NCBI GenBank assembly: GCA_002256995.1
Contig: NCGX01000023.1
Location: 1-42,016, forward strand
Length of the DNA stretch: 42,016 nucleotides
Source: Hydrogenophilales bacterium 16-64-40
Lineage (GTDB): Bacteria > Pseudomonadota > Gammaproteobacteria > Burkholderiales > Thiobacillaceae
Direction of reading: 5' to 3'
In this document: positions 27,864 to 37,740 of the stretch, in pieces
Layout of the letters: every line of letters starts with the position of its first letter
Position numbering within the stretch: the stretch's first letter is position 1
Position numbers and translations under genes: made by a program
The notes under the pieces: generated by a model
What the model was told of the DNA's origin: nothing
Databases searched by the model: none
What the model saw: only the letters and a program-made list of their open reading frames with translations

Positions 27864-27892
27864 AAAAAAAGCCGGGGGGCCCCGGCTTTTTT
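27864..27892. terminator. Bidirectional Rho-independent terminator ending the alpha operon
   Basis: aaaaaagccgggg / ccccggctttttt forms a strong symmetrical hairpin with A-run and T-run on either side, so it works in both directions. It lies about 23 bases beyond the rplQ stop on the minus strand and marks the end of the ribosomal super-locus. Confidence 0.93.
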
Positions 27893-27914
27893 AGCATCAC
27901 GATTCGAACTCGAT

Positions 27915-28304
27915 TTACTCGGCCTCTGCAGCCTCGACATCGGTCTCGGGACGATCAACCAGTTCGACCAGCGCCATCGGCGCATTGTCGCCATTGCGGA
28001 AGCCGTATTTCAGGATGCGCAGGTAACCGCCGGGACGGGTCTTGTAGCGCGGACCCAGTTCACCGAACAGCTTGACGACCATGTCGCGGTCACGCAGGCG
28101 GTCGAATGCCAGGCGATGGTTCGCCAGGCTCGGCTCCTTGCCCAGGGTGATCAGCGGCTCGACGAAGCGGCGCAGTTCCTTGGCTTTCGGCAGGGTGGTC
28201 TTGATGATTTCGTGCTTCAGCAGCGACACAGTCATGTTGCGGAACATGGCCAGGCGATGGCTGGTGGTACGGTTCAGTTTGCGGTTGGATTGACGATGAC
28301 GCAT
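27915..28304 (-). CDS. rplQ: 50S ribosomal protein L17
   Basis: The 129-residue protein starts [20 protein letters not shown], the invariant L17 N-terminus. L17 lies near the exit tunnel of the large subunit. It is the last gene of the alpha cluster, after rpoA, and is followed by the strong terminator at 27864-27892. The C-terminus ends in an acidic tail ([10 protein letters not shown]). Confidence 0.98.
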   Translation of the reverse strand: MRHRQSNRKLNRTTSHRLAMFRNMTVSLLKHEIIKTTLPKAKELRRFVEPLITLGKEPSLANHRLAFDRLRDRDMVVKLFGELGPRYKTRPGGYLRILKYGFRNGDNAPMALVELVDRPETDVEAAEAE

Positions 28305-28402
28305 GGCGATTCCTTTTAGGTCAGTATTCTTGGGCTAGGCCGCCTGCCACGGCGACCCGCACTTTATTGTTTGATGGTTTACGGGGGTCTTGCTTGAAGG
28401 GT

Positions 28403-29383
28403 TCAGGGACGCTCGAGACCGGCGGGCGGCCAGTTTTCAAGCTTCATCCCCAGGGACAGGCTCTTGGAAGCCAGCACGTCCTTGATTTCGTTCAGCGACT
28501 TGCGGCCCAGATTCGGGGTGCGCAGCAATTCCGATTCGGAACGCTGGATCAGGTCGCCGATGAAATAGATATTTTCGGCTTTCAGGCAATTGGCCGAACG
28601 CACGGTCAATTCGAGATCGTCGACCGGGCGCAGCAACAGGGGGTCGACCTGCGGCGAACGCGGCGACTCGGACTCGGCCGGGGTGCCTTCCAGATCCGCA
28701 AATACGGAGAGCTGGCTCACCAGGATGCGCGCAGCAGTACGCACGGCTTCTTCCGGCTCGACCACGCCATTGGTTTCAATGTCGATCACCAGGCGGTCAA
28801 GGTCGGTGCGCTGTTCGACACGCGCACTCTCAACCGTGTAGGCGACGCGACGAACCGGGCTGAACGAGGCGTCGATCAGAATCGAACCGACGGCTCGGGT
28901 TTCTTCCGAAACCTTGCGCACGGTCGCCGGTTGATAGCCACGTCCGCTCTCGATCTTGATTTCCATGTCGAGTTTGCCGCCCTTGGTCAGGTGAGCAATC
29001 ACGTGATCTGGGTTCAGCACTTCGATGTCGTGGCCGATTTCGATGTCGCCCGCCGTCACCACGCCTTCGCCAGCCTTGGATACTTTCAGGATGGCCTCGG
29101 ACTTGCCGTGCATCTTGAAAGCAATGCCTTTGAGGTTCAGCAGGATATCAACGACATCCTCCTGCACGCCCTCGATAGTCGAATACTCGTGGACGACGCC
29201 GCTGATGGACACTTCGGTCGGCGCATAGCCCACCATGGACGACAGCAGAATACGACGCAGCGCATTGCCGAGCGTATGGCCATAGCCACGCTCGAAGGGC
29301 TCCATGATGACCTTGGCGTGCAAGGGGGAGGAGCGATCCACCTCCACAATACGCGGCTTGAGAAATTCCGTAGCGCTTTGCAT
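28403..29383 (-). CDS. rpoA: DNA-directed RNA polymerase subunit alpha
   Basis: This 326-residue protein has the N-terminal dimerisation domain ([21 protein letters not shown]) and the C-terminal domain ([39 protein letters not shown]) that contacts UP elements and activators. Alpha nucleates polymerase assembly. I chose the ATG at 29383 ([15 protein letters not shown]) because AAGGAA precedes it; a TTG three codons upstream is less likely. It sits between rpsD and rplQ, as in the standard alpha operon. Confidence 0.98.
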   Translation of the reverse strand: MQSATEFLKPRIVEVDRSSPLHAKVIMEPFERGYGHTLGNALRRILLSSMVGYAPTEVSISGVVHEYSTIEGVQEDVVDILLNLKGIAFKMHGKSEAILKVSKAGEGVVTAGDIEIGHDIEVLNPDHVIAHLTKGGKLDMEIKIESGRGYQPATVRKVSEETRAVGSILIDASFSPVRRVAYTVESARVEQRTDLDRLVIDIETNGVVEPEEAVRTAARILVSQLSVFADLEGTPAESESPRSPQVDPLLLRPVDDLELTVRSANCLKAENIYFIGDLIQRSESELLRTPNLGRKSLNEIKDVLASKSLSLGMKLENWPPAGLERP

Positions 29384-29438
29384 AGAGTGCAATTCCTTAA
29401 AACCAGCCTTAAGACCGGGTCACAGAGACCCGGCCAAC

Positions 29439-30068
29439 TTATTTGGAGTACAGTTCGATGACCAGCGATTCATTGATGGTCGACGGCAGCTCCGAGCGTT
29501 GCGGTGCGGCCTTGTAGGTTCCCTTGAGCATCTTGGGATCAACTTCGACCCACTCAGGATAACCACGCGCCGCCGCAGCTTCGGAAGCCGCCTTGATGCG
29601 CAGATGAGCTTTCGCTTTTTCTGCCACCTCAACCACATCACCAGCGCGAACCTGATATGACGGGATATTGACCCGGCGACCGTTCACCATAATGCCGTTG
29701 TGACGCAGCACCTGGCGCGCCTCGGTCCGCGATGCACCAAAGCCCATGCGATAGCACACCGAATCCAGCCGCGACTCAAGCATCGACAGCAGGTTTTCAC
29801 CGGTCACGCCCTTGCGGCTGTCCGCCCGCTTGTACGTCAGGCGGAACTGACCTTCCAGCACCCCGTAGATACGGCGAATTTTTTGTTTTTCGCGCAACTG
29901 GATGCCATAACCGGACAGGCGGGCACCGCTTTTCTGGCCGTGCTGGCCAGGTGCATAGGGACGGCGCTCGATGGCGCACTTGTCAGTGAAACACTTCTCG
30001 CCCTTCAGGAAGAGCTTTTCGCCTTCACGGCGGCACTGACGGCATTTGGGATCAAGATTACGAGCCAT
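29439..30068 (-). CDS. rpsD: 30S ribosomal protein S4
   Basis: This 209-residue protein starts [20 protein letters not shown] and carries the S4 RNA-binding domain ([40 protein letters not shown]). S4 is a primary 16S rRNA binder and, in gammaproteobacteria, the translational repressor of its operon. The N-terminus keeps one Cys pair (C9, C12) of the zinc-knuckle form, with a further Cys downstream (C26/C31 region). It lies between rpsK and rpoA. Confidence 0.98.
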   Translation of the reverse strand: MARNLDPKCRQCRREGEKLFLKGEKCFTDKCAIERRPYAPGQHGQKSGARLSGYGIQLREKQKIRRIYGVLEGQFRLTYKRADSRKGVTGENLLSMLESRLDSVCYRMGFGASRTEARQVLRHNGIMVNGRRVNIPSYQVRAGDVVEVAEKAKAHLRIKAASEAAAARGYPEWVEVDPKMLKGTYKAAPQRSELPSTINESLVIELYSK

Positions 30069-30083
30069 GATTTTGCCTAAGTA

Positions 30084-30476
30084 TTAGATACGACGCTTTT
30101 TGGAGGGACGGCAACCGTTATGCGGGATCGGGGTAACATCCGAGATCGTGACGATCTTGAAACCCAGCGCATTCAACGCACGCACGGTGGAGTCGCGACC
30201 AGGACCGGGGCCCTTGATCCGAACTTCCAGGTTCTTGACGCCGCACTCCTGCGCCATTTTGCCGGCGTTTTCTGCCGCAACCTGCGCCGCGAACGGAGTC
30301 GATTTGCGCGAGCCCTTGAAGCCCGCACCACCCGCCGTCGCCCACGACAGGGCGTTACCCTGGCGATCGGTGATCGTTACGATGGTGTTGTTGAACGAAG
30401 CATGAATGTGCGCAATACCTTCTGCGACATTCTTCTTGACCTTTTTACGGACACGCGCTGCTGGTTTCGTTGCCAT
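30084..30476 (-). CDS. rpsK: 30S ribosomal protein S11
   Basis: This 130-residue protein has a basic N-terminus, then [20 protein letters not shown] and the C-terminal [15 protein letters not shown], all S11 hallmarks. S11 forms part of the platform that lines the mRNA path at the E site. It is placed between rpsM (9 bases upstream) and rpsD (15 bases downstream) as usual. Confidence 0.98.
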   Translation of the reverse strand: MATKPAARVRKKVKKNVAEGIAHIHASFNNTIVTITDRQGNALSWATAGGAGFKGSRKSTPFAAQVAAENAGKMAQECGVKNLEVRIKGPGPGRDSTVRALNALGFKIVTISDVTPIPHNGCRPSKKRRI

Positions 30477-30485
30477 GGTTAACCT

Positions 30486-30842
30486 TTATTTCCTGATGGC
30501 CTTGCGCGGGCCCTTGCGGGTTCGCGCGTTGGTGCGCGTACGCTGACCCCGCACCGGCAAGCCTTTACGGTGGCGGAAGCCGCGATAACAGCCAAGATCC
30601 ATCAATCGCTTGATGTTCATGGTGGTTTCGCGGCGCAGGTCGCCCTCGACCGTGAACTTGGACACGACTTCACGTATGCGCTCAACCTCGGCTTCCGACA
30701 AATCCTTGATTTTCGAAGTCGTGGCAACGCCAGCCGCTTCGCAAATCTTGCCGGACGAGGTCCTGCCAATGCCATAAATGGCGGTCAACGCGATAATCGC
30801 GTGTTGATGATTCGGGATATTAACCCCAGCAATACGAGCCAT
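30486..30842 (-). CDS. rpsM: 30S ribosomal protein S13
   Basis: This 118-residue protein starts [20 protein letters not shown], has the helix-hairpin-helix [18 protein letters not shown] and a basic tail ending [18 protein letters not shown] that reaches the P-site tRNA. It is the first gene of the alpha cluster. An extended -10 promoter lies about 30 bases upstream, and the ribosome site is weak. Confidence 0.98.
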   Translation of the reverse strand: MARIAGVNIPNHQHAIIALTAIYGIGRTSSGKICEAAGVATTSKIKDLSEAEVERIREVVSKFTVEGDLRRETTMNIKRLMDLGCYRGFRHRKGLPVRGQRTRTNARTRKGPRKAIRK

Positions 30843-30870
30843 TCGCAGAGCCCCAAACGCAAAACAAAAA

Positions 30871-30879
30871 ATTATAACA
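30871..30879 (-). promoter_or_regulatory. Extended -10 promoter of the alpha operon (upstream of rpsM)
   Basis: On the minus strand TGTTATAAT is a perfect extended -10 (TG-N-TATAAT). No good -35 exists at 17 bases, which extended -10 promoters tolerate. Transcription would start about 22 bases before the rpsM ATG, leaving too short a leader for an E. coli-type S4-binding pseudoknot. Confidence 0.65.
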
Positions 30880-30932
30880 CGTCAACCCGGTTTCAGGCTG
30901 ACTCGAATTCAAACCGACCAACAATTGCCCGC

Positions 30933-31046
30933 TCATCCCTGGCGCTGCTTGTGCCGCGGATCATCACAGATCACGCGCACAACGCCCTTGCGGCGTACAA
31001 CCTTGCACTTGCGGCACATTTTTTTGACTGAAGCCTGTACTCTCAT
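30933..31046 (-). CDS. rpmJ: 50S ribosomal protein L36
   Basis: This 37-residue gene reads [20 protein letters not shown] at the start and ends [12 protein letters not shown]. Cys11, Cys14, Cys27 and His32 form the zinc-ribbon ligands, so this is the zinc-binding (C+) form. It lies between infA and the alpha operon promoter and is the last gene of the spc cluster. Confidence 0.96.
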   Translation of the reverse strand: MRVQASVKKMCRKCKVVRRKGVVRVICDDPRHKQRQG

Positions 31047-31090
31047 GGTTTTCTCCATTCACTCGCCGGCGGCATGCTGCCGGCCAAAAA

Positions 31091-31315
31091 TCATTTGGCC
31101 CGAAAAACGATCCGGCCTTTGGTCAAATCGTACGGGGTGAGTTCAACCGTTACCTTGTCGCCGGGAAGAATGCGGATGTAGTGCATACGCATTTTTCCCG
31201 AAATATAACCCAGTAACACGTGGCCATTTTCCAACTTGACTCGAAACGTGGCGTTAGGCAAGTTTTCAATGACCTCACCCTGCATCTGGATGACATCTTC
31301 CTTATCCTTAGGCAT
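31091..31315 (-). CDS. infA: Translation initiation factor IF-1
   Basis: This 74-residue OB-fold protein reads [20 protein letters not shown], then [20 protein letters not shown] and RIVFRAK. IF-1 blocks the A site during initiation. The ATG at 31315 is chosen because it follows the secY stop by one base and fits family length (about 72 residues); the longer frame reads into secY. The secY-infA-rpmJ order is typical for betaproteobacteria. Confidence 0.97.
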   Translation of the reverse strand: MPKDKEDVIQMQGEVIENLPNATFRVKLENGHVLLGYISGKMRMHYIRILPGDKVTVELTPYDLTKGRIVFRAK

Positions 31316-31316
31316 G

Positions 31317-32630
31317 TCACCGCCCCACCAAGCCGTTCTTGAAATTGGCTTTCTTGAGCAAGCCTTCATACTGGTGAGACATGACATAGGCCTGAACCTG
31401 AGCCATGAAATCCATGGTCACCACCACAATGATCAGCAAGGATGTTCCACCGAAGTAGAAGGGAACATTCCATTTCAAAATCAGAAACTCGGGCAACAAA
31501 CACACCAGGGTGATGTAGATCGCGCCCACCAGCGTCAGCCGGGTCAAAATCTTGTCGATGTAGCGAGCCGTCTGATCCCCTGGGCGGATACCCGGAACGA
31601 ACGCACCGCTCTTCTTCAGGTTGTCTGCCGTTTCCTTGGGATTAAACACCAGGGCCGTATAGAAAAAGCAGAAGAAAATGATCGCCAGCGCGTACACCAT
31701 GACATAGATCGGCTGTCCGGGAGACAAGGACGAGCCGATGTCCCTCAACCAGCCCATACCCTCGCCGCTACCAAACCATCCCGCAAGGGTGGCCGGGAAC
31801 AGAATGATGCTGGAGGCGAAAATCGGCGGAATCACCCCGGCCATATTCAGCTTGAGCGGCAGGTGCGAGCTCTGGCCGCCCACGACCATCTTACCGACCT
31901 GACGCTTGGCATAATTGACCAGGATCTTGCGCTGGCCACGCTCGACAAACACCACCAATGCGGTGACCAGCAGCACGCCGACAAACAACATCAGAACCAG
32001 TGGGATCGGAAAGGCGCCGGTTCGCGTCAATTCCAGTGTGCCACCAATTGCAGAGGGCAAGCCCGCCACAATGCCTGCGAAAATAATAATCGAGATGCCG
32101 TTACCCAGACCACGCTCGGTAATCTGCTCACCCAACCACATCAAAAACATCGTGCCGGCAGTCAGCGTGGCTACCGTAATCAGCCGGAAGCCCAACCCCG
32201 GATCCAGCACGAGGCCGGCCTGGGACTCCAGCGCAATGGAAATCCCCAAAGCCTGGAATACCGCCAGGAAAAGGGTGCCGTAGCGGGTGTACTGCGTAAT
32301 CTTGCGACGCCCGGACTCGCCCTCTTTTTTCAGCGCTTCCAAGTGCGGCGAGACCGTTGTCATCAGCTGCACGATGATCGAGGCCGAAATGTACGGCATG
32401 ATCCCCAGCGCAAACAGGCTGAAACGAGACAGCGCGCCTCCCGAGAACATGTTGAACATGCCCAGGATGCCGCCTTGCTGCGACTTGAACAACTGATCGA
32501 GCACCAGCGGATCGATACCCGGCACCGGAATGAAGGTGCCGATGCGGTAGACGATCAGTGCGCCGAGCAAAAATAGCAAGCGACGCTTGAGGTCCCCGAA
32601 TTTATTCAAGCCGGTTTTGGGCGTGGCCAA
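31317..32630 (-). CDS. secY: Preprotein translocase subunit SecY
   Basis: From the TTG at 32630 this gives 437 residues with ten membrane helices. It starts [20 protein letters not shown] and includes FIPVPGIDP, the plug region, [20 protein letters not shown] and [13 protein letters not shown], all SecY signatures. SecY forms the protein-conducting channel with SecE and SecG. GAGGA (32640-32644) lies eight bases before the TTG and inside the end of rplO, which supports this start. Longer frames overlap rplO. Confidence 0.95.
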   Translation of the reverse strand: MATPKTGLNKFGDLKRRLLFLLGALIVYRIGTFIPVPGIDPLVLDQLFKSQQGGILGMFNMFSGGALSRFSLFALGIMPYISASIIVQLMTTVSPHLEALKKEGESGRRKITQYTRYGTLFLAVFQALGISIALESQAGLVLDPGLGFRLITVATLTAGTMFLMWLGEQITERGLGNGISIIIFAGIVAGLPSAIGGTLELTRTGAFPIPLVLMLFVGVLLVTALVVFVERGQRKILVNYAKRQVGKMVVGGQSSHLPLKLNMAGVIPPIFASSIILFPATLAGWFGSGEGMGWLRDIGSSLSPGQPIYVMVYALAIIFFCFFYTALVFNPKETADNLKKSGAFVPGIRPGDQTARYIDKILTRLTLVGAIYITLVCLLPEFLILKWNVPFYFGGTSLLIIVVVTMDFMAQVQAYVMSHQYEGLLKKANFKNGLVGR

Positions 32631-32649
32631 AGCGTGTGTCCTCGCAGGC

Positions 32650-33084
32650 TCAGTCGGCGACGGTGCCGCCGGCCGCTTCAATCGCAGCACGGGCACCCTT
32701 GGTCACAGCGATACCGCGCAGCTTGATCGCCGTGTCAATTTCGCCGGCCAGGTAGACTTTCGCAGCCTTGGCAGCCGAGCGAACAATACCCGCCTGCTTC
32801 AATACCAGCAGGTCAATCTCGTCCACGCCAACCGCCGCCAGCTGATACAGGCGAACGTGCGCCGTATCAGCCTTGGTCAGCGAAACGAAGCCGCGCTTCG
32901 GCAGGCGACGCTGCATCGGCATCTGGCCGCCCTCGAAGCCCACTTTATGGAAGCCACCCGAGCGGGACTTCTGGCCCTTGTGGCCACGTCCTGCGGTTTT
33001 ACCCAGGCCAGAGCCAATGCCGCGACCCAGGCGGCGCTTGTCTTTCTTGGCGCCATCTGCCGGTTTAATCGTATTCAGTTCCAT
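32650..33084 (-). CDS. rplO: 50S ribosomal protein L15
   Basis: This 144-residue protein starts [20 protein letters not shown], has the Gly-rich [20 protein letters not shown] extension and the globular end [17 protein letters not shown]15 is a late assembly protein of the large subunit. Its start codon directly abuts the rpmD stop, and its 3' end holds the secY ribosome site. Confidence 0.98.
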   Translation of the reverse strand: MELNTIKPADGAKKDKRRLGRGIGSGLGKTAGRGHKGQKSRSGGFHKVGFEGGQMPMQRRLPKRGFVSLTKADTAHVRLYQLAAVGVDEIDLLVLKQAGIVRSAAKAAKVYLAGEIDTAIKLRGIAVTKGARAAIEAAGGTVAD

Positions 33085-33270
33085 TTAAGCCTCGCACTTC
33101 AGCAGATAGGCGACCTTGGTCATCATTCCGCGGTTTTCCGGGGTATCGAGCACCTCGACGGTATGATGCATCCGGCGCAAACCCAGGCCACGGACGCAGG
33201 CACGATGGGCTTCCTTGGTGCCAATCAGACTTTTGATCTGCGTCACCTTGATTTTTTTCTGCTCACTCAT
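33085..33270 (-). CDS. rpmD: 50S ribosomal protein L30
   Basis: This 61-residue protein ([20 protein letters not shown], then [20 protein letters not shown]) is bacterial L30. It follows rpsE by three bases and touches rplO. No unusual features. Confidence 0.97.
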   Translation of the reverse strand: MSEQKKIKVTQIKSLIGTKEAHRACVRGLGLRRMHHTVEVLDTPENRGMMTKVAYLLKCEA

Positions 33271-33273
33271 GGC

Positions 33274-33789
33274 TTACCCCGTGATGTCTTCGAGCGACTT
33301 GCCACGCTTGGCCGCAATTTCGGACGGCGTGGACATTTTCAACAACCCGTCAATCGTCGCGCGAACGACGTTATAGGGATTGGTCGACCCCAGGCATTTG
33401 GCAAGAACGTTCTGCACGCCCATCACCTCGAATACGGCGCGCATCGCACCGCCGGCAATAATCCCAGTGCCTTCCGATGCAGGCTGGATCAACACGCGCG
33501 AAGCGCCATGCTGCCCGACCACCGTATGGTGGAAGGTGCCATTCTTCAGGCTGATCTTGACCAGCTTGCGGCGGGCTTCTTCCATTGCCTTCTGCACGGC
33601 AACCGGCACTTCGCGGGACTTTCCCTTGCCCATGCCGATTCCGCCGTCGCCGTCGCCAACAACAGTCAGCGCGGCAAAACCCATGATCCGACCGCCCTTC
33701 ACCACTTTGGTGACACGGTTGATCGAGATCATCTTTTCGCGCAAACCGTCGCCGCGCTCTTCGTTACTACTAGGTGCTGTACGGGCCAT
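33274..33789 (-). CDS. rpsE: 30S ribosomal protein S5
   Basis: This 171-residue protein has the double-stranded RNA-binding-like N-terminus ([20 protein letters not shown]) and the C-terminal domain ([20 protein letters not shown]). S5 helps maintain decoding accuracy. The spectinomycin loop ([10 protein letters not shown]) looks wild type. It lies between rplR and rpmD. Confidence 0.98.
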   Translation of the reverse strand: MARTAPSSNEERGDGLREKMISINRVTKVVKGGRIMGFAALTVVGDGDGGIGMGKGKSREVPVAVQKAMEEARRKLVKISLKNGTFHHTVVGQHGASRVLIQPASEGTGIIAGGAMRAVFEVMGVQNVLAKCLGSTNPYNVVRATIDGLLKMSTPSEIAAKRGKSLEDITG

Positions 33790-33804
33790 CTTGATTCTGC
33801 CTCG

Positions 33805-34158
33805 TTAAAAAACCAAACCGCCTTCACGCGCAGCTTCAGCCAGGGCTTTCACACGCCCATGGAACTTGAAGCCAGAACGATCGAAAGCCACTTTTTCAAT
33901 GCCCAAACCCTTGGCCTTTTCCGCCAGCCGTTTGCCCACTGCCGCTGCCGCGGCGACGTTGCCGCCATTCGTCAGCTCGGCACGCATGTCCTTGTCATTG
34001 GAAGACGCGCTGGTCATCACCGTGCCGCCATCCGCCGAAATGATCTGGGCGTAGACATGGCTGTTGGTGCGGTGAATTGCCAGGCGAGTCGCCTTGACGG
34101 CCGCGATTTTGGCGCGGGTTTTGCGCGCTCGGCGAATCCGTGATTGCTTGGTGTTCAT
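33805..34158 (-). CDS. rplR: 50S ribosomal protein L18
   Basis: This 117-residue protein starts [20 protein letters not shown] and contains [20 protein letters not shown] and [20 protein letters not shown], typical of L18. It binds 5S rRNA together with L5 and L25. Located between rplF and rpsE. Confidence 0.98.
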   Translation of the reverse strand: MNTKQSRIRRARKTRAKIAAVKATRLAIHRTNSHVYAQIISADGGTVMTSASSNDKDMRAELTNGGNVAAAAAVGKRLAEKAKGLGIEKVAFDRSGFKFHGRVKALAEAAREGGLVF

Positions 34159-34174
34159 TTTCTGTCCTTATGCC

Positions 34175-34705
34175 TTACTTCTTCTTGGTCTCTTTCTTGA
34201 TGACCACTTCGTCGCTATAGCGCACGCCTTTGCCCTTGTAGGGCTCCGGCGGGCGATATGAGCGCACATCAGCGGCCACCTGCCCAACAACCTGGCGGTC
34301 GACACCCTTGATCACAATTTCAGTTTGCGTCGGCGTCTCGACCTTGATTCCAGCGGGCATCTTGTGCACGACAGGATGCGAGAAACCGAGCGTCAGGTTG
34401 AGCGCATCGCCCTGGGCCTGCGCCCGATACCCGACGCCGACCAACAAGAGCTTCTTCTCGAAACCCTTGGTGACCCCCTGAACCATGTTATTGACCAGCG
34501 AACGCATTGTTCCCGCCATGGCGTTGGCCTGGATGCTCCCGCCGACAGGCGCAAAAGTCAGCACGCCGTCTTTGAGCGCAACCGAGACATCGCTCGATGC
34601 CGCCTGAGTCATCGCACCGAGAGGGCCTTTAACAGAGACCACACTTCCCAGCGTGACTTCAACACCCTTAGGCAAGGTAATTGGATTATTGGCTACACGT
34701 GACAT
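34175..34705 (-). CDS. rplF: 50S ribosomal protein L6
   Basis: This 176-residue protein starts [20 protein letters not shown], and the C-terminal [20 protein letters not shown], then PYKGKGVRY, is the L6 signature. It sits near the GTPase centre of the large subunit. It follows rpsH by 12 bases. Confidence 0.98.
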   Translation of the reverse strand: MSRVANNPITLPKGVEVTLGSVVSVKGPLGAMTQAASSDVSVALKDGVLTFAPVGGSIQANAMAGTMRSLVNNMVQGVTKGFEKKLLLVGVGYRAQAQGDALNLTLGFSHPVVHKMPAGIKVETPTQTEIVIKGVDRQVVGQVAADVRSYRPPEPYKGKGVRYSDEVVIKKETKKK

Positions 34706-34717
34706 ATCGGTTCTCTC

Positions 34718-35113
34718 TTACGCAACCACGCACAGGACTTCACCACCCACGCCTTGAGCACGGGCTCGGCGATCAGTCATGACGCCACTCGACGTGGACA
34801 CAATGGCGACACCCAGGCCATTCATCACTCGCGGCAGGTCCTCTGCACCCTTGTAGACACGAAGACCAGGCTTGCTTACACGCTCAATGCGCTCGATGAC
34901 CGGACGACCAGCGTAATACTTCAGCTGAAGTTCGAGCTCTGGCTTGCCAGCTTCGCCACGAATGGCAAAACCATCAATATAGCCTTCATCTTTCAACACC
35001 TTGGCGATAGCCACTTTGACCTTGGAGGAAGGCATTGTGACAGCCCCCTTTTCAACCGCTTGTGCATTGCGGATGCGGGTCAGCATATCCGCGATGGGAT
35101 CACTCATACTCAT
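34718..35113 (-). CDS. rpsH: 30S ribosomal protein S8
   Basis: This 131-residue protein starts [20 protein letters not shown] and ends with the S8 C-terminal signature ([20 protein letters not shown], then EVLCVVA). S8 binds 16S rRNA helix 21 and in E. coli represses the spc operon at rplE. It lies 12 bases downstream of rpsN. Confidence 0.98.
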   Translation of the reverse strand: MSMSDPIADMLTRIRNAQAVEKGAVTMPSSKVKVAIAKVLKDEGYIDGFAIRGEAGKPELELQLKYYAGRPVIERIERVSKPGLRVYKGAEDLPRVMNGLGVAIVSTSSGVMTDRRARAQGVGGEVLCVVA

Positions 35114-35125
35114 ATTGTTTGCCCC

Positions 35126-35431
35126 TTACCAGCTTGCCTTGACGATGCCTGGGATCTCGCCCCGCATCGCATATTCACGCAGCTTGCCGCGCGCCAAGCC
35201 GAACTTGCTGAACACGCCACGCGGGCGGCCCGTCAGCTGGCAGCGATTGCGCTGGCGCACCGGACTGGAGTTCCGCGGCAGCTCCTGCAATGCCTTGTAT
35301 GCCGCCATGCGATCTTCATCGCTGGTCTGAACGCTGGCAATTGCGGCTTTGAGATCAGCACGCTTGGCAGCATATTTTTTCACCATGCGCGCGCGCTTTT
35401 CTTCGCGATTAATCAAGGATAACTTGGCCAT
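35126..35431 (-). CDS. rpsN: 30S ribosomal protein S14 (zinc-independent form)
   Basis: This 101-residue protein starts [20 protein letters not shown] and ends [20 protein letters not shown] followed by VKASW. The long form has a single Cys ([11 protein letters not shown]) and lacks the two CxxC pairs of the short form, so it does not need zinc. The ATG at 35431 follows rplE by seven bases; a longer frame into rplE is rejected. Confidence 0.97.
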   Translation of the reverse strand: MAKLSLINREEKRARMVKKYAAKRADLKAAIASVQTSDEDRMAAYKALQELPRNSSPVRQRNRCQLTGRPRGVFSKFGLARGKLREYAMRGEIPGIVKASW

Positions 35432-35438
35432 GCCTACC

Positions 35439-35978
35439 TCAATTCTTGAACGGGAAACTGAAGGCAGCAAGCAAAGCACGCCCTTCTTCGTCAGTCTTGG
35501 CGGTGGTGGTGATCGTGATGTTCATTCCACGCAACACGTCAATCTTGTCGTACTCAATCTCAGGGAAAATAATCTGTTCCTTGACGCCCATGTTGTAGTT
35601 GCCACGGCCATCAAAGGACTTCCCGGAAATCCCCCGGAAGTCACGGATACGGGGGATTGCCACCGTAACCAGACGATCCAGAAACTCATACATCTGCACA
35701 CGTCGCAGGGTCACCATGCAGCCGACCGGATAATCCTCACGGATCTTGAAACCCGCGATCGATTTCTTGGACTTGGTGACAACCGGCTTCTGGCCGGCAA
35801 TCTTGCGCATGTCGGAAACCGCGTGATCCATCACCTTCTTGTCAGCCACCGCCTCGCCAACGCCCATGTTCAGGGTGATCTTCTGAATACGAGGAACCTG
35901 CATGACAGACTTGTAGCCAAACTGTTCAATCAGCTTGGGAACGACTGTCTCACGATAAAATTCTTGAAAACGCGCCAT
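35439..35978 (-). CDS. rplE: 50S ribosomal protein L5
   Basis: This 179-residue protein has [20 protein letters not shown] near the N-terminus and [20 protein letters not shown] with the acidic [11 protein letters not shown] segment, the L5 signature. L5 binds 5S rRNA and contacts P-site tRNA. It lies two bases after rplX. Confidence 0.98.
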   Translation of the reverse strand: MARFQEFYRETVVPKLIEQFGYKSVMQVPRIQKITLNMGVGEAVADKKVMDHAVSDMRKIAGQKPVVTKSKKSIAGFKIREDYPVGCMVTLRRVQMYEFLDRLVTVAIPRIRDFRGISGKSFDGRGNYNMGVKEQIIFPEIEYDKIDVLRGMNITITTTAKTDEEGRALLAAFSFPFKN

Positions 35979-35980
35979 GA

Positions 35981-36304
35981 TTACCCCTGTGCGTCAACCA
36001 TTTCGCCGTTGGACTTGTATACACGCACCTTGCGGCCGTCCTCCAGCACCTTGTAACCAACGCGATCAGCCTTCTGCGTGCCAGCATTGAACAATGCGAC
36101 ATTTGAAGCCTGAATCGGCATTTCCTTTTCGACGATCCCACCCTGGATGTTGCGCATGGGATTCGGCTTCTGATGTTTCTTGACGCGATTCACGCCCTCA
36201 ACCAGCAGATGATCATTGTCAAAGACCTTGAGCACAATACTGCGCTTGCCTTTGTCTTTTCCGGTCAGGACGATCACCTGATCACTTCTTCGAATACGTG
36301 CCAT
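35981..36304 (-). CDS. rplX: 50S ribosomal protein L24
   Basis: This 107-residue protein has a KOW motif near the N-terminus ([20 protein letters not shown]) followed by [20 protein letters not shown], typical of L24, the assembly initiator near the exit tunnel. Located between rplN and rplE with 9-base and 2-base gaps. Confidence 0.98.
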   Translation of the reverse strand: MARIRRSDQVIVLTGKDKGKRSIVLKVFDNDHLLVEGVNRVKKHQKPNPMRNIQGGIVEKEMPIQASNVALFNAGTQKADRVGYKVLEDGRKVRVYKSNGEMVDAQG

Positions 36305-36313
36305 GACTCCCCC

Positions 36314-36682
36314 TTACAGAACCTCGGGCGCCAGCGAGACGATCTTCATGAACTTCTCGGTACGCAACTCACGGGTAACCGGCCCGAAAATACGGGTTCC
36401 GATCGGCTCTAATTTGTTGTTCAACAGGACTGCGGCGTTGCCATCAAAGCGCACCAGCGAACCATCAGGGCGCCGGACGCCTTTGGCAGTACGGACCACA
36501 ACAGCGTTGTAGACGTCGCCTTTTTTTACGCGACCGCGCGGCGCAGCATCCTTGATGCTGACTTTGATGATGTCACCGACGCTAGCATAGCGACGACGAC
36601 TGCCGCCCAACACCTTGATGCACATAACCGAGCGCGCACCTGTGTTGTCCGCCACATCCAATACGGACTGCATCTGAATCAT
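36314..36682 (-). CDS. rplN: 50S ribosomal protein L14
   Basis: This 122-residue protein starts [20 protein letters not shown] and contains [20 protein letters not shown], the L14 signature. It contacts the 30S subunit through intersubunit bridges. It is the first gene of the spc cluster, preceded by a 183-base gap that holds a promoter (36834-36862) and a structured leader. Confidence 0.98.
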   Translation of the reverse strand: MIQMQSVLDVADNTGARSVMCIKVLGGSRRRYASVGDIIKVSIKDAAPRGRVKKGDVYNAVVVRTAKGVRRPDGSLVRFDGNAAVLLNNKLEPIGTRIFGPVTRELRTEKFMKIVSLAPEVL

Positions 36683-36833
36683 TTAATTGCCTCCAACTTA
36701 ATCCACCACGCTTTAATCAAAACAGCGGCGGTTAGTTTTGGATCCCGTTCGGGAGAAAATCCCGCAATGCGCGGAACTACTTGAGTCAGCGAACCGGACT
36801 AAAACCAACCGGCTCACTACCGGAAAACGCAGA

Positions 36834-36862
36834 ACTATACCGAGTGTTTGCGTTTCACGCAA
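36834..36862 (-). promoter_or_regulatory. Sigma70-type promoter of the spc operon (upstream of rplN)
   Basis: On the minus strand TTGCGT (36857-36862) and TATAGT (36834-36839) are separated by exactly 17 bases, matching consensus at 4 of 6 and 5 of 6. It starts right after the rpsQ stop and gives a leader of roughly 145 bases before rplN, the place where E. coli also has its spc promoter. Confidence 0.72.
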
Positions 36863-36865
36863 GCA

Positions 36866-37129
36866 TTAAACGCGTGCGCGCTCAATCAACTTGCTTACCG
36901 TCCATGCTTTGGTGCGCGACAGCTTGCGTGACTCTTCGATTTGCACCAAATCACCCTCGTGAAACTCGTTGTTTTCATCGTGAGCGTGATATTTCTTGGA
37001 CAACCGGATGATCTTGCCGATGACCGGATGCTTGACCCGACGCTCGACCAACACGGTAACCGTCTTGTTCATCTTGTCGCTAACCACGCGCCCACTCAGG
37101 GTACGCACCATTTTCTTGATTTCAGTCAT
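36866..37129 (-). CDS. rpsQ: 30S ribosomal protein S17
   Basis: This 87-residue OB-fold protein reads [20 protein letters not shown], then [20 protein letters not shown], with [14 protein letters not shown]-type ending ([20 protein letters not shown]), the S17 signature. It is the last gene of the S10 cluster. Its start overlaps the rpmC stop by four bases, and the spc promoter begins just past its own stop. Confidence 0.98.
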   Translation of the reverse strand: MTEIKKMVRTLSGRVVSDKMNKTVTVLVERRVKHPVIGKIIRLSKKYHAHDENNEFHEGDLVQIEESRKLSRTKAWTVSKLIERARV

Positions 37130-37323
37130 GCTTGACCCGCCTTCTCGCGCATAATCGTCTTGACGCGGGCAATATCGCGACGCAATTTGCCCAGGTCGGC
37201 AGTTTTGGTCGACTGCTGGGTGGCCACCTGCATACGCAGCGCAAAGTGGGCACGCAACAGGGATTCAAGTTCCTGCTTCAGTTCTGCGGCATCCTTGCCG
37301 CGCATTTCTTTTGTGTTCATCAC
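37126..37323 (-). CDS. rpmC: 50S ribosomal protein L29
   Basis: This 65-residue protein ([20 protein letters not shown], then [20 protein letters not shown], then [12 protein letters not shown]) is L29, which sits at the tunnel exit near L23 and the signal recognition particle docking site. It abuts rplP and overlaps rpsQ by four bases. Confidence 0.97.
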   Translation of the reverse strand: MMNTKEMRGKDAAELKQELESLLRAHFALRMQVATQQSTKTADLGKLRRDIARVKTIMREKAGQA

Positions 37324-37740
37324 TTAGCTCCCGATCATGCGGGTCACGAAGGTTGTCGCGATCGGCAGCTTGGCAGCTGCCAGGCGGAAAGCCTCGCGCG
37401 CCAGCGTTTCGTTCACGCCATCCATTTCGTACAAAACCTTGCCCGGCTGAATTTCAGCGACGTAGTATTCCGGCGCACCTTTACCATTACCCATCCGGAC
37501 TTCTGCCGGCTTACGCGAAATCGGCTTGTCCGGAAAAATACGGATCCAGATGCGGCCGCCACGCTTGATGTGGCGGGTCATGGCACGACGCGCAGCTTCA
37601 ATCTGACGAGCTGTCAAGCGACCACGACCGACCGCCTTGAGACCAAAATCGCCAAAACTCACATCGGCGCCGCGGGTCGCCATTCCGGTATTACGGCCTT
37701 TCTGTTCCTTGCGGAATTTTCTTCTAGCTGGCTGCAGCAT
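37324..37740 (-). CDS. rplP: 50S ribosomal protein L16
   Basis: This 138-residue protein starts [20 protein letters not shown] and contains [20 protein letters not shown] and [20 protein letters not shown], the L16 signature. It helps position A-site tRNA. Its start overlaps the end of rpsC by 17 bases, implying coupled translation. Confidence 0.98.
   Translation of the reverse strand: MLQPARRKFRKEQKGRNTGMATRGADVSFGDFGLKAVGRGRLTARQIEAARRAMTRHIKRGGRIWIRIFPDKPISRKPAEVRMGNGKGAPEYYVAEIQPGKVLYEMDGVNETLAREAFRLAAAKLPIATTFVTRMIGS

Noticed and set aside
27740-27994. N-terminal extension of the SAM hydroxide adenosyltransferase
   Set aside because: It would cross the strong rplQ terminator and overlap rplQ; the GTG at 27739 has a ribosome site and gives the family N-terminus.
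30843-30932. E. coli-type alpha operon leader pseudoknot
   Set aside because: The predicted transcript leader is too short and no matching structure is seen.
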